A stretch of 43,816 nt of DNA from Desulfovibrio sp. (GTDB lineage: Bacteria > Desulfobacterota > Desulfovibrionia > Desulfovibrionales > Desulfovibrionaceae), in assembly GCA_031260725.1 (NCBI GenBank), contig JAISKZ010000037.1, positions 1 to 43,816 on the forward strand, written 5' to 3'. Positions 1 through 8,275 of this stretch are shown here, piece after piece. Each line of letters starts with the position of its first letter. The stretch's first letter is position 1. The translations under genes were made by a program, and so were the position numbers. The notes beneath the pieces are model-generated. The model was given only the letters and a program-made list of their open reading frames with translations, did no database searches and had not been told where the DNA came from.

Positions 1-228
1 CTCTGCCCGCACTGCAGGAATATGGAAAAAGTAATGGAAAAATTTTCCGGCCAACACCCCGAGGTTTCCTTGTTCAAACTCGACAGCGAAGAAGAGCCGG
101 AAGTCATGGCGTCCCTTGAGATCGAACGGGCGCCCACAGTCATAATCATTAAAAACGGCAAGAGGGTCGCTTCCAAAACAGGCCTTATGAATCCGCGCGA
201 ACTAACCTCGCTTTTTGACAAGGCTTGA
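1..228 (+). CDS. Thioredoxin, C-terminal part (5' end outside window)
   Basis: The frame is open from base 1 and ends at TGA 226-228, so only the last 75 residues are present. The first codons read L-C-P-H-C, a redox-active CxxC of CPHC type where standard thioredoxin has CGPC. Downstream come the usual thioredoxin fold elements, including the cis-proline loop (RAPTVII) and a C-terminal helix. The role is thiol-disulfide exchange in the cytoplasm. The reductase gene starts 16 bases after the stop, so the two are almost certainly co-transcribed and act as a pair. CPHC thioredoxins paired with an atypical reductase are, to my knowledge, described in Desulfovibrio. The true start and the residue before the first Cys cannot be seen. 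Confidence 0.9.
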   Translation, partial: LCPHCRNMEKVMEKFSGQHPEVSLFKLDSEEEPEVMASLEIERAPTVIIIKNGKRVASKTGLMNPRELTSLFDKA

Positions 229-244
229 GTACAGGGAGTTTTCG

Positions 245-1168
245 ATGAAGACGGCAAAACACTTTGATATAGTTATCGTCGGTGGCGGCATGGCGGGGAT
301 GACGGCAGCGATCTATGCGGCAAGGGCCGACAGAAGCTGTGTCCTGCTTGAAACCGCAATCACCGGCGGGCTGGCGAATTCCACCTATCTGGTCGAGAAC
401 TTCCCTTCCTATACCGGGGTGCACGGCATGGAACTCATGCAGAAGGTGCGCGAGCAGGTTGATCATCTCGGCGTGACCGTCGAGGAAATTTGCGAAGTTG
501 TACGTTGTGCTCTGACTGCCAAACGAAAAACCGTTGAAACCGAAGACACCGTTTATGACGCCGGCGCCGTCATCATAGCCACCGGCAGAAAACCCGTCCC
601 TCTGGATGTCCCCACGGAATGCGCCCAGGTGCATTATTGCTCTGTTTGTGACGGCGCTCCCTATAAAGGAAAGGACATCGTTGTAGTCGGCGGCGGCAAT
701 AGCGCTTTTGATGAAGGTTTGTATCTGCATCGGCTTGGAGTCAGGCGAATTACGCTGGTCGAAAAAGAAGACAGGTTCTTCGCTGCCCAAAAAGCCCAGG
801 ACGCGCTGCTCGGCAACGCGAACGTCACCTGCCGCCTGAATACCTTCGTCGAAGACCTGGTGGTGGGAGACGACAAACTTAAGGCGGCCGTTCTCAAAAA
901 CCCGCTCACAGGAACCACAGAAGCCATTGACGCGGAAGGCGTTTTCGTCTTCCTTGGGCAAGAGCCCAATTCCAGCCTGTTCAGAGGCATGCTGAACCTT
1001 GATCACGCCGGTTATGTACTCGCGGATGAACACATGCAGACAAATATTGCCGGCGTGTTTTCCGCAGGCGACATCAATGCCAAAAGGTTTCACCAACTGA
1101 CAACAGCCGCTGCGGACGGCACTACAGCCGCCTTGATGGCGGACAGATACCTCTGGGAACAGAAATAA
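245..1168 (+). CDS. trxB: Thioredoxin reductase, atypical cofactor-binding site
   Basis: FAD-dependent disulfide reductase of 307 aa, expected to reduce the adjacent thioredoxin. The N-terminal FAD site (VGGGMAG) is followed by a TrxR-type redox pair, CSVCDG near residue 137, and a second Rossmann motif, VGGGNSAFDE. After the second Rossmann strand, NADPH-dependent reductases carry a basic HRRxxxR motif. Here the segment is VEKEDRFFAAQ, so the residues that bind the 2'-phosphate of NADPH are missing. The electron donor may be NADH or something else. ATG 245 is preferred to the upstream TTG at 215 because GGGAG lies about 6 bases before it and it matches the usual family N-terminus. The gene follows the thioredoxin gene by 16 bases. 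Confidence 0.93.
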   Translation: MKTAKHFDIVIVGGGMAGMTAAIYAARADRSCVLLETAITGGLANSTYLVENFPSYTGVHGMELMQKVREQVDHLGVTVEEICEVVRCALTAKRKTVETEDTVYDAGAVIIATGRKPVPLDVPTECAQVHYCSVCDGAPYKGKDIVVVGGGNSAFDEGLYLHRLGVRRITLVEKEDRFFAAQKAQDALLGNANVTCRLNTFVEDLVVGDDKLKAAVLKNPLTGTTEAIDAEGVFVFLGQEPNSSLFRGMLNLDHAGYVLADEHMQTNIAGVFSAGDINAKRFHQLTTAAADGTTAALMADRYLWEQK

Positions 1169-1224
1169 TTTTACTATGTACAAAAACAACACTCTAACTT
1201 ACCCCAGCCATTGAGGAGCGCATT

Positions 1225-1239
1225 CTGTCAACTCGACAG
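1225..1239. promoter_or_regulatory. Inverted repeat CTGTC-N5-GACAG
   Basis: A perfect 5-bp inverted repeat lies 37 bases before the barrel-protein start. It could be an operator or a weak hairpin. Similar arms with other spacings occur at 14376 and 24239, also between genes. No function is shown. Confidence 0.25.
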
Positions 1240-1275
1240 GACTTCGTTGTTCTTACCTTTGAAAAAGGATTTTTT

Positions 1276-2226
1276 ATGAAAAAAGTTATCGTTGTAATCA
1301 CCGTGTTCCTCTGCTGCATTTGTTCCACTTTTTCCCTTGCCGAAGAGACTTCCAATGCCGAAGAAACTTCCAAGGGTAAAACCACCGAGAAAAAAAGCGC
1401 CCGTTCAACCATGCTTTTTGGGCAACCAGTCAATGTAAACATTGGCGGGGGTGGAACATTGCCCAAAGGCAGAGCGCTCACGATACTGAACACATCCTTT
1501 GCCGACAAGACAAACGCCATGAACGGCGGCGGCAAAAACCCGAATGTCTTCAGTCAGACGTGGCTGTTCAAATTCCGCTACGGCATCACCGATCATCTGG
1601 AACTGTCCACGGTCAGTCCTTTTGTTGATATGAATCGCACTCCCAGACCGCAGCATGCCTCTAAACATCTGGGAGGGTTCGGCGACCAGGCTGTAGCCCT
1701 TGTTATCGCCCCATGGAATGAGCATCAGGGAGATCCTGTTTCCGCCAGTCTCGCCGTGGGGGTAAATTTCCCCACCGGCGGCTGGGGCGACAGTTTTGTT
1801 CCGGGAAACGGCGTCTGGGGAACCCGGATCAAGGCCGGCATCGGCAAAAAGATCACTGACGACATCAAGCTGGACACGGAAGTCGCCTACGGCTTGCCGT
1901 ATACACGGGGTAACCAGGACGTCCTGCGCGGGGAACAATTCCAATGGAACGCCCAAGCCCGTTATTTGTTTAACTATTTCGACATCGGCATTGAGAGTTC
2001 CCTGACTGTCCAGAATTCGGGCAACCGCTTGTCTCCCACGGGCGGGGAGGTCGATATGCGCAACGGCTATACGGATTGGTTTGTCGGCCCTTCCATGAAC
2101 TTCCCCATAGATGCGCTCAGCATGTGGGCCGGCGCGGGCGTGTTTTTCCCTGTCCTACAGGAATTCAATGGGCCGACCAAGGCGGAGGGCGCCCGTTTTG
2201 AATTTAAAATCGGGAAATTGTGGTAA
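1276..2226 (+). CDS. Outer-membrane beta-barrel protein, MetA-pathway phenol degradation/transporter-like
   Basis: Protein of 316 aa with a clear signal peptide (basic MKK start, hydrophobic core, cleavage near SLA-EE around residue 23). The body has alternating aromatic and polar strands without hydrophobic helices, as in outer-membrane barrels. The stretch YGITDHLELSTVSPF resembles the Phenol_MetA_deg/transporter family, and the protein ends in aromatic residues (KLW). AAGGA sits 7 bases before ATG 1276. The MFS transporter gene follows after 95 bases, suggesting an outer-membrane channel paired with an inner-membrane permease for one substrate. Pieces of a second copy of this gene survive at 3849-3904, between the two MFS genes. 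The substrate is unknown, and the family call is by eye only. Confidence 0.7.
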   Translation: MKKVIVVITVFLCCICSTFSLAEETSNAEETSKGKTTEKKSARSTMLFGQPVNVNIGGGGTLPKGRALTILNTSFADKTNAMNGGGKNPNVFSQTWLFKFRYGITDHLELSTVSPFVDMNRTPRPQHASKHLGGFGDQAVALVIAPWNEHQGDPVSASLAVGVNFPTGGWGDSFVPGNGVWGTRIKAGIGKKITDDIKLDTEVAYGLPYTRGNQDVLRGEQFQWNAQARYLFNYFDIGIESSLTVQNSGNRLSPTGGEVDMRNGYTDWFVGPSMNFPIDALSMWAGAGVFFPVLQEFNGPTKAEGARFEFKIGKLW

Positions 2227-2321
2227 TATCGGACATACTGCGTTCTTCCACCTGTATTTTGCGGCACGTATCGTGACCTTCAATCACGCCACGCAACTCT
2301 GATTTTTGATACGGAGGACAT

Positions 2322-3785
2322 ATGTCCACAACTGTAGCGACAACTGCCGATGGAGCTTTACCAAAAAAGCCCAACAATTATTTTGACGGTCTCCCTGTGA
2401 CCGGGATGCACAAGTCTATCTTCTTCATTATTATGATGGCCTATTTTTTTGAACAGATGGACAACTGGAATTTCGGCTTTATCGCTCCAGCCATCTTCAA
2501 ATCATGGAATATGACGCTCTCGGAATCAAACGTGGCGATGGCCCACATTATCTTCTGGTATTTTATCGGCATGACTTCAGGCGGTTTTTTGGGTGGGGTC
2601 ATTTCCGACTTCATCGGACGCCGCAAAACATTTCTGTTCGCCATTATCCTTTTTTCCTCCTGCTCGGTGATTAACGGGCTGCCTATCGACAGCCTTCCCC
2701 TCTTTATCATAGCCCGCTCGTTGACAGGTTTTGGAGTCTTCTGTCTTATGGTGTGTTCACAGACGTATATTGCGGAAATGGCCCCCGCCGAAACTCGTGG
2801 CAAGTGGCAGGGGCTTGTCGCGGCAGTGGGTTTCTGCGCGGTGCCTGTCATCGCTTTTTTATGCCGGATTATTGTTCCCCTGTCGCCGGAAGCCTGGCGC
2901 TGGATTTTTTATTTCGGCGGCATCGGCTTTATCGGATTCGTCGTGGCGTTCATGTATCTGCCTGAATCTCCGCGCTGGCTGATCAGCCGGAAGCGCCGCG
3001 ATGAGGCCGAGGCTGTGGTACGGAAAATAACAAAGCAGAACATTGACCTTGCCTCGGTTGCTGAAAAAACAGCCCCCCGCAACAATGTGATGGAAACTCT
3101 CTACGGCATGTTCACACCCGCTTATATCGGACGAACACTGTTGCTTTTCCTGATTTTTCTTTGCGTGACTCCAGCGGGGTTTACCTTCACTTCCTGGACC
3201 GGCAAGCTGCTGGCCACCATTCCCCTGATCGATCCCGCTTCAGGCGAGGTCGTGCTGAACGCCGTCGGCGAACAGGTAATGCTTTATGATCAGGCGACCA
3301 TGCTTACCATAATGACTATTATCAGTTGTGGCGTGCCTGCAGGTTGCTATCTCGCCTCGCTTATTTCCGACAAGGGTGGGAGAAAAATCCCTCTGGCGGT
3401 CATGTTTCTGTTGGCCGCCGGCGCAGCTCTGCTGTTCGCCCAATTCTCCACGCACATCTATCTTGCGGCGCTTTGCGGTTTTCTGCTCAGCGTATTTAAT
3501 ATGTCCGGCGGCTTTATTCTTTTTTCCTATACCGCCGAATCATATCCCACGCACATGCGCAATACCGCCACCGGTACACACAACGGGCTGGCCAGACTTT
3601 CCGTTGCCGGCTTTCAGTATGTGATACCTGTTATTCTTGCTACCTTCGGCGGGACAGTGGGACTTGTCAATTATGATATCCCGGCTATATTCACCACCTG
3701 CGCGGTGCTGTTTATTCTGCCCGTGCCCTTTGTGCTGATGTTCGGTCGGCGAACAGGAGGCAAGTCTTTGGAGGATATCGCCTGA
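2322..3785 (+). CDS. MFS transporter, sugar/organic-acid porter type (copy 1)
   Basis: Inner-membrane secondary transporter of 487 aa with about 12 hydrophobic segments. It has the MFS signatures DFIGRRKT in the loop after TM2 and DKGGRKIP in the matching C-terminal loop, plus PESPRWL after TM6, typical of sugar-porter-like and aromatic- or organic-acid MFS proteins. GGAGGA lies just before ATG 2322. A near-copy of the same length follows at 3937, with about 92% identical residues by eye count. The last residues GGKSLEDIA are shared. Its downstream terminator stem is damaged and lacks a U-run, so transcription probably runs into copy 2. The substrate cannot be named from sequence. Confidence 0.92.
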   Translation: MSTTVATTADGALPKKPNNYFDGLPVTGMHKSIFFIIMMAYFFEQMDNWNFGFIAPAIFKSWNMTLSESNVAMAHIIFWYFIGMTSGGFLGGVISDFIGRRKTFLFAIILFSSCSVINGLPIDSLPLFIIARSLTGFGVFCLMVCSQTYIAEMAPAETRGKWQGLVAAVGFCAVPVIAFLCRIIVPLSPEAWRWIFYFGGIGFIGFVVAFMYLPESPRWLISRKRRDEAEAVVRKITKQNIDLASVAEKTAPRNNVMETLYGMFTPAYIGRTLLLFLIFLCVTPAGFTFTSWTGKLLATIPLIDPASGEVVLNAVGEQVMLYDQATMLTIMTIISCGVPAGCYLASLISDKGGRKIPLAVMFLLAAGAALLFAQFSTHIYLAALCGFLLSVFNMSGGFILFSYTAESYPTHMRNTATGTHNGLARLSVAGFQYVIPVILATFGGTVGLVNYDIPAIFTTCAVLFILPVPFVLMFGRRTGGKSLEDIA

Positions 3786-3806
3786 AGAGTTCCTTCTCTC
3801 TCCTGG

Positions 3807-3849
3807 AAAACCTCTTGCCGCCAAGCTTAACGTGCTCCACGGCAAAAGG
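3807..3849 (+). terminator. Degenerate terminator after MFS copy 1
   Basis: The left arm (3807-3820) is identical to that of the intact terminator after copy 2. The right arm (3840-3849) carries a mismatch, and the T-run is replaced by barrel-gene sequence. It is probably inactive. Confidence 0.55.
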
Positions 3850-3910
3850 TCACTGACGACATCAAGCTGGACGATGCGTTCGGCATATGGGCCGGCGCGG
3901 ACGTAACGCA
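3849..3910 (+). pseudogene. Scar of a second outer-membrane barrel gene between the MFS copies
   Basis: Three patches copied from the upstream barrel locus lie end to end. Bases from about 3849 to 3872 match the barrel gene near 1852-1876. Bases 3873-3904 match 2110-2141 with about four changes. From 3906 the sequence matches the leader at 2291 onward, which runs into the MFS start. The piece before 3849 matches the terminator arm that follows MFS copy 2. This is what a tandem duplication of [3' barrel gene + MFS] would leave after two internal deletions. No reading frame remains, so it is a non-coding relic. Confidence 0.8.
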
Positions 3911-3936
3911 ACTCTGATTTTTGATACGGAGGACAT

Positions 3937-5400
3937 ATGTCCACAACTATAACGACAACTGCCGATGGAGCTTTACCAAAAAAGCCCAACAATTATTTTG
4001 ACGGTCTCCCTGTGACCGGGATGCACAAGTCTATCTTCTTCATTATTATGATGGCCTATTTTTTCGAACAGATGGACAACTGGAATTTCAACTTCATCTC
4101 TTCAGCCATCTTCAAATCATGGAACCTGCCGCCCTCGGAATCAAACAAGGCGATGTCCCTGATTCTCTCCTGGTATTTTATCGGGATGACTTCAGGCGGT
4201 TTTTTGGGTGGGGTCATTTCCGACTTCATCGGACGACGAAAAACATTTCTGTTCGCCATTGCCCTTTTTTCTTCCTGCTCGGTGATTAACGGGCTGCCTA
4301 TCGACAGTCTTCCCCTCTTTATCACAGCCCGCTCGCTGACAGGTTTTGGAGTCTTCTGTCTTATGGTGTGCTCACAGACGTATATCGCGGAAATGGCCCC
4401 CGCCGAAACTCGTGGCAAGTGGCAGGGGCTTGTCGCGGCAGTGGGCTTCTGCGTGGTGCCTGTCATCGGTTTTTTATGCCGGCTTGTTGTTCCCCTGTCG
4501 CCGGAAGCCTGGCGCTTGATTTTTTATTTCGGCGGCAGCGGCTTTATCGGATTCGTCGTGGCGTTCATATATCTGCCTGAATCTCCGCGCTGGCTGATCA
4601 GCCGGGGGCGCCGCGATGAAGCCGAGGCTTTGGTGCGGAAAATAACAAAGCAGAACATTGACCTTGCCTCGGTTGCTGAAAAAACAGTCCCCCGCAACAA
4701 TGTGATGGAAACTATCTACGGCATGTTCACACCCGCTTATATCGGACGAACCCTGTTGCTTTTCCTGATTTTTCTTTGCGTGACTCCCGCGGGGTTTACC
4801 TTCACTACCTGGACCGGCAAGCTGCTGGCCACCATTCCCCTGATCGACCCCGCTTCAGGCGAGGTCGTGCTGAACGCCGTCGGCGAACAAGTGATGCTTT
4901 ATGACCAGGCGACCATGCTTACCATAATGACCATTATCACTTGTGGCGTGCCTGCAGGTTGCTTTATCGCCTCGCTTTTTTCTGACAAGGGTGGGAGAAA
5001 AATCCCCCTGGCGGTCATGTTTCTGCTGGCCGGCAGCGCAGCTTTGCTGTTCTCCCAATTCTCCACGCACATCTATCTTGCGGCGCTTTGCGGTTTTCTG
5101 ATCGCCGTATTTAATATGGCCGGCGGCTTTATTCTTTTTTCCTATACCGCTGAATCATATCCCACACACATGCGCAATACCGCCACCGGCACACACAACG
5201 GGCTGGCCAGACTTTCCGTTGCCGGCTTTCAGGTTGTGATACCTGTTATTCTGGCTACCTTCGGCGGGACAGTGGGGCTTGTCAATTATGATATCCCGGT
5301 TATATTCAAGACCTGCGCGACGCTGTTTATTCTGCCCGTGCCCTTTGTGCTGATGTTCGGCCGGCGAACAGGAGGCAAATCTTTGGAGGATATCGCCTGA
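3937..5400 (+). CDS. MFS transporter, tandem duplicate (copy 2)
   Basis: Protein of 487 aa that aligns to copy 1 (2322-3785) without gaps and differs at about 41 residues by eye count. All MFS signatures (DFIGRRKT, PESPRWL, DKGGRKIP) are kept. Roughly a quarter of the changes fall in residues 52-78, between TM1 and TM2, where many are non-conservative (for example T/P, V/K, H/L). The leader and ribosome site (GGAGGA before ATG) are copied from copy 1. An intact terminator follows, then a Crp/Fnr-type regulator gene. The pattern suggests a working duplicate that may have shifted in specificity or level. The substrate is unknown. Confidence 0.92.
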   Translation: MSTTITTTADGALPKKPNNYFDGLPVTGMHKSIFFIIMMAYFFEQMDNWNFNFISSAIFKSWNLPPSESNKAMSLILSWYFIGMTSGGFLGGVISDFIGRRKTFLFAIALFSSCSVINGLPIDSLPLFITARSLTGFGVFCLMVCSQTYIAEMAPAETRGKWQGLVAAVGFCVVPVIGFLCRLVVPLSPEAWRLIFYFGGSGFIGFVVAFIYLPESPRWLISRGRRDEAEALVRKITKQNIDLASVAEKTVPRNNVMETIYGMFTPAYIGRTLLLFLIFLCVTPAGFTFTTWTGKLLATIPLIDPASGEVVLNAVGEQVMLYDQATMLTIMTIITCGVPAGCFIASLFSDKGGRKIPLAVMFLLAGSAALLFSQFSTHIYLAALCGFLIAVFNMAGGFILFSYTAESYPTHMRNTATGTHNGLARLSVAGFQVVIPVILATFGGTVGLVNYDIPVIFKTCATLFILPVPFVLMFGRRTGGKSLEDIA

Positions 5401-5423
5401 AGAGTTCCTTCTCTCACCTGTTG

Positions 5424-5472
5424 AAAACCTCTTGCCGCCAAGCTTAACGTACTCCACGGCAAGAGGTTTTTT
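5424..5472 (+). terminator. Rho-independent terminator after MFS copy 2
   Basis: A perfect 14-bp stem pairs 5424-5437 with 5457-5470 around a 19-base loop and runs into six Ts. It ends the duplicated transporter unit. Confidence 0.88.
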
Positions 5473-5511
5473 ACCTTTCCCAAGGAGTCTTATCTCATCT
5501 AGAGCATAGAT

Positions 5512-6231
5512 ATGGATATACATCCTGAATTTCCCCCGATAATTCTCACCGAACTTAATAAACCGTGGGAGAGTGTGCTGGCCAGCGGCACACCGATCTC
5601 CCTTGCCGCGAAAAGCGTCCTCTCGGGCACTATAGGCCTATATTTTATAAAACGCGGGTGCATCAGGCTCTCCAGCATTTTTGTGAATGGAAATGAAAAA
5701 TGCATGCTTTATATAGGGGCAGGGACTTTGTTTGCTGAGGTTCCCATGTTCCAGACTAGCGAAGACTATCTTTTCACAAGCATAGAACAAACAGAAGCCG
5801 TATTCTTTCCAAAGCAATTTATCACCACGGATTTTATCGCTGAATATCCCGATCTGGTGCTCAATCTGCTTCAATCCTTGAGCATAAAGACCAGAATTTT
5901 ATATTCGCAGATTTCCTGCGGATTCGCATTTGACTCCTTCGGTATGGTGTGCCGCGCGCTGTACAGCATGCACCTTTACAACCGGGAAGGCGGACGGGTT
6001 GTGCCTCACCTGACGCAACAAGACCTTGGCGTACTTCTCGGTCTGCATCGCAGTTCCCTGCACAAGGCTCTGGCCCGTCTGAAAGATGAGGGGATCATCG
6101 GCAGCTATAGTAAAAAGGCGCTCCACATTCATGACATCGGACGTCTCTTGACTTATGCCAGGAAACAACGCGTGATGCCGACAGTTCACAGGACAGGCGG
6201 GGCCACCCTCTTTCTACTCGGCAAGAATTGA
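5512..6231 (+). CDS. Crp/Fnr-family transcriptional regulator
   Basis: Protein of 239 aa with a cyclic-nucleotide-binding-like beta-barrel at about residues 20-110, a long dimer helix, and a winged helix-turn-helix at about residues 165-205 (LTQQDLGVLLGLHRSSLHKAL, with a following wing). Two Cys lie near the middle, but there is no Fnr-type N-terminal four-Cys cluster, so it is probably not an Fe-S oxygen sensor. The gene is more AT-rich than its neighbours and follows the tandem MFS genes, which makes those transporters plausible targets. It is convergent with gatA, only 8 bases apart. No strong ribosome site precedes ATG 5512, so the start is uncertain. The effector is unknown. Confidence 0.85.
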   Translation: MDIHPEFPPIILTELNKPWESVLASGTPISLAAKSVLSGTIGLYFIKRGCIRLSSIFVNGNEKCMLYIGAGTLFAEVPMFQTSEDYLFTSIEQTEAVFFPKQFITTDFIAEYPDLVLNLLQSLSIKTRILYSQISCGFAFDSFGMVCRALYSMHLYNREGGRVVPHLTQQDLGVLLGLHRSSLHKALARLKDEGIIGSYSKKALHIHDIGRLLTYARKQRVMPTVHRTGGATLFLLGKN

Positions 6232-6239
6232 CGCAGCAA

Positions 6240-7700
6240 CTATAAATCTGGCGTGCCGATGCGCGGCACAGCCTGTTCAAACGCATGGCCATAGGCCAAA
6301 AGATCCGCTTCGCCGAAAGCCCGGCCTATAAGCTGCATGCCTACAGGCATAAAGCTTTCCGCTCCTCTGCCCACAGGCAGGGAAAGCCCCGGCAAACCAG
6401 CCAGATTGAGCGAAAGGGTATAGGCGTCCATCAGATACATGCGCAGCGGATCGGAGCTGTGCGCCCCCAAATCCCAAGCCGTCTCCGGTGAAACAGGCGC
6501 GCAGACAACATCACAAAAATCCAAGGCGGCCAGATATTCATCGCGAATCAGACGTCGCACCTGAGCGGCCTTGCGGTAATAGGCGTCATAATACCCTGCG
6601 GAAAGCACATATGCCCCCAGCATGATGCGGCGCTTCACCTCTTCGCCGAAACCTTCGGAACGCGACCGCACATAAAGTTCTTCCAGATGCTGCACATTCG
6701 CGGCGCGACGGCCGTAGCGCACGCCGTCAAAACGGGCCAGATTGGAGCTGGCCTCAGCCATGGCGATGATATAATAGGTGGCGACGGCCGCGCCGGTGTG
6801 CGGCAGACTCACCTTCACAAGTTCCGCGCCGCAACGCTCCGCCGCGCGCAAGGCAGCATCGCAGGCAGCGCGCACTTCCGGGGCGGCACCCTCGCCGAAA
6901 AATTCTTTGGGCAGGCCAAAGCGCGCGCCCTTGAGCGTTTTAGCGCCAACGGCGGCTGTGTAGTCCTCCACCGGTCTGGGATCACTTGTGGCGTCGCGCG
7001 GGTCATGCCCTGCAATCACGCCAAGCACGCGGGCACAGTCCGCAACAGTGCGCGTGAACGGACCTATCTGATCCAAAGAAGAAGCATAGGCAATAAGACC
7101 GTAGCGGGAAACGCGGCCGTATGTGGGTTTTAAGCCCACACAGCCGCACAGCGACGCCGGCTGGCGGATAGAGCCACCCGTATCTGACCCCAGAGAGGCA
7201 AAGCACTGCCCTGCCGTGACAGAGGCCGCGGAACCGCCGCTTGAGCCGCCGGGCGTTTTGGCTGTATTCCAAGGATTGTGGGTTGTTTGAAAGGCCGAGT
7301 TTTCCGTGGAAGAGCCCATGGCAAACTCGTCCATATTGGTTTTACCCAAAATCACAGCCCCTGCGGCGCGCAGTTTTCCCACGGCAAAAGCATCAAAAAA
7401 CGGCGTAAATCCTTCTAAAATACGCGAACCGGCCGTAGTGACAAGCCCTTTTGTGCAAAGCACGTCCTTGACGGTAACAGGAATGCCGAAGAGCGGCAGG
7501 GACTTGTCCGGCCCGGCATTGTCGAGAGCGCGAGCGCGAGCGATCGCATTTTCTCTGTCCACGCACAGCATGGCGGCAATTTTCGGCTCGGTTGCGTCAA
7601 TGCGGTCAAGGCATGCCCGCGTCACCTCTTCAGCGCTGATTTCTTTTTTTTGCAGGGCAGTTGCCGCGGCAGCGAGCGAAAGCGAGCATATATCTGTCAT
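6240..7700 (-). CDS. gatA: Asp-tRNA(Asn)/Glu-tRNA(Gln) amidotransferase subunit A
   Basis: Amidase-signature enzyme of 486 aa. It releases ammonia from glutamine so the GatCAB complex can convert misacylated Glu-tRNA(Gln) or Asp-tRNA(Asn) to the amide. Visible catalytic elements are the lysine in VTVKD near residue 78, the cis-serine in [12 protein letters not shown], and the nucleophile motif [10 protein letters not shown]. The start at 7700 (MTDICSL) is chosen over an upstream in-frame codon because AGGAAAG lies just before it and the family begins there. gatC lies 84 bases upstream in the same direction. gatB is not in this window, so the three subunits are encoded at more than one locus. 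Confidence 0.97.
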   Translation of the reverse strand: MTDICSLSLAAAATALQKKEISAEEVTRACLDRIDATEPKIAAMLCVDRENAIARARALDNAGPDKSLPLFGIPVTVKDVLCTKGLVTTAGSRILEGFTPFFDAFAVGKLRAAGAVILGKTNMDEFAMGSSTENSAFQTTHNPWNTAKTPGGSSGGSAASVTAGQCFASLGSDTGGSIRQPASLCGCVGLKPTYGRVSRYGLIAYASSLDQIGPFTRTVADCARVLGVIAGHDPRDATSDPRPVEDYTAAVGAKTLKGARFGLPKEFFGEGAAPEVRAACDAALRAAERCGAELVKVSLPHTGAAVATYYIIAMAEASSNLARFDGVRYGRRAANVQHLEELYVRSRSEGFGEEVKRRIMLGAYVLSAGYYDAYYRKAAQVRRLIRDEYLAALDFCDVVCAPVSPETAWDLGAHSSDPLRMYLMDAYTLSLNLAGLPGLSLPVGRGAESFMPVGMQLIGRAFGEADLLAYGHAFEQAVPRIGTPDL

Positions 7701-7784
7701 ATTTCTTTCCTGAAAGCGGTGTCGCAACAGCGACTGCTTTAGAAACCTTCCGCAAAATATCTGCAATTATATATGGATGATGGA

Positions 7785-8078
7785 TTATATAATACGCGGC
7801 ACCATAAAATATTCACCATTCTGCGCCGGCGCGTTGGCCAGTGCTTCTTCCCGACCGCACAACGCGGCGGGCGTATCCTCACGACAACGGGCAGTGTGCG
7901 CTGCCGGACTGTACAACGGGGGCACGCCGTCTGTATTCACCCCGGCCAACGTATTCATAGAGCCTAAAATATCCTGAAACTGACGGGAAAAGAGGGTCTG
8001 CTCCTCTTCGCCAACGCGCAGACGGGAGAGCGCCGCCATTTTGACAACGTCTTCCCGGCTGATGTGTTTGTCTGACAT
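7785..8078 (-). CDS. gatC: Asp/Glu-tRNA amidotransferase subunit C
   Basis: Protein of 97 aa that holds the GatA-GatB interface together. The N-terminus MSDKHISREDVVKMAALSRL and the helix around LFSRQFQDIL are typical of GatC, and the second half wraps as an extended chain rich in small residues. ATG 8078 has AAGGA about 8 bases upstream. A longer in-frame extension exists but lacks family similarity. It precedes gatA by 84 bases and is probably co-transcribed with it. A terminator at 8195-8232 separates it from dnaK. Confidence 0.93.
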   Translation of the reverse strand: MSDKHISREDVVKMAALSRLRVGEEEQTLFSRQFQDILGSMNTLAGVNTDGVPPLYSPAAHTARCREDTPAALCGREEALANAPAQNGEYFMVPRII

Positions 8079-8194
8079 GGCTTGTCCTTGTTCGTTATGC
8101 TGCTTTGCTGAAAGAAGATCAGGCCCCTGCAGAGGGCCGTTCAGCACACGGTGGGCACAGGGGGCATAAACAGTCATAAGCGCTCCGTCGCGGA

Positions 8195-8232
8195 TAAAAA
8201 AACCGGCTCCATAAGGAACCGGCTCTTTTTTA
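8195..8232 (-). terminator. Rho-independent terminator of dnaK
   Basis: Read on the minus strand, a GAGCCGG-rich arm pairs with its partner around a UUAU loop and ends in seven Us. Two pairs that are C-A mismatches on the plus strand become G-U wobbles on the minus strand. That assigns the signal to the minus strand, just downstream of dnaK. Confidence 0.8.
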
Positions 8233-8275
8233 GTATAGTCGGCACTTCAAGACAAGCCGGGGTTTCCCTGACCGG

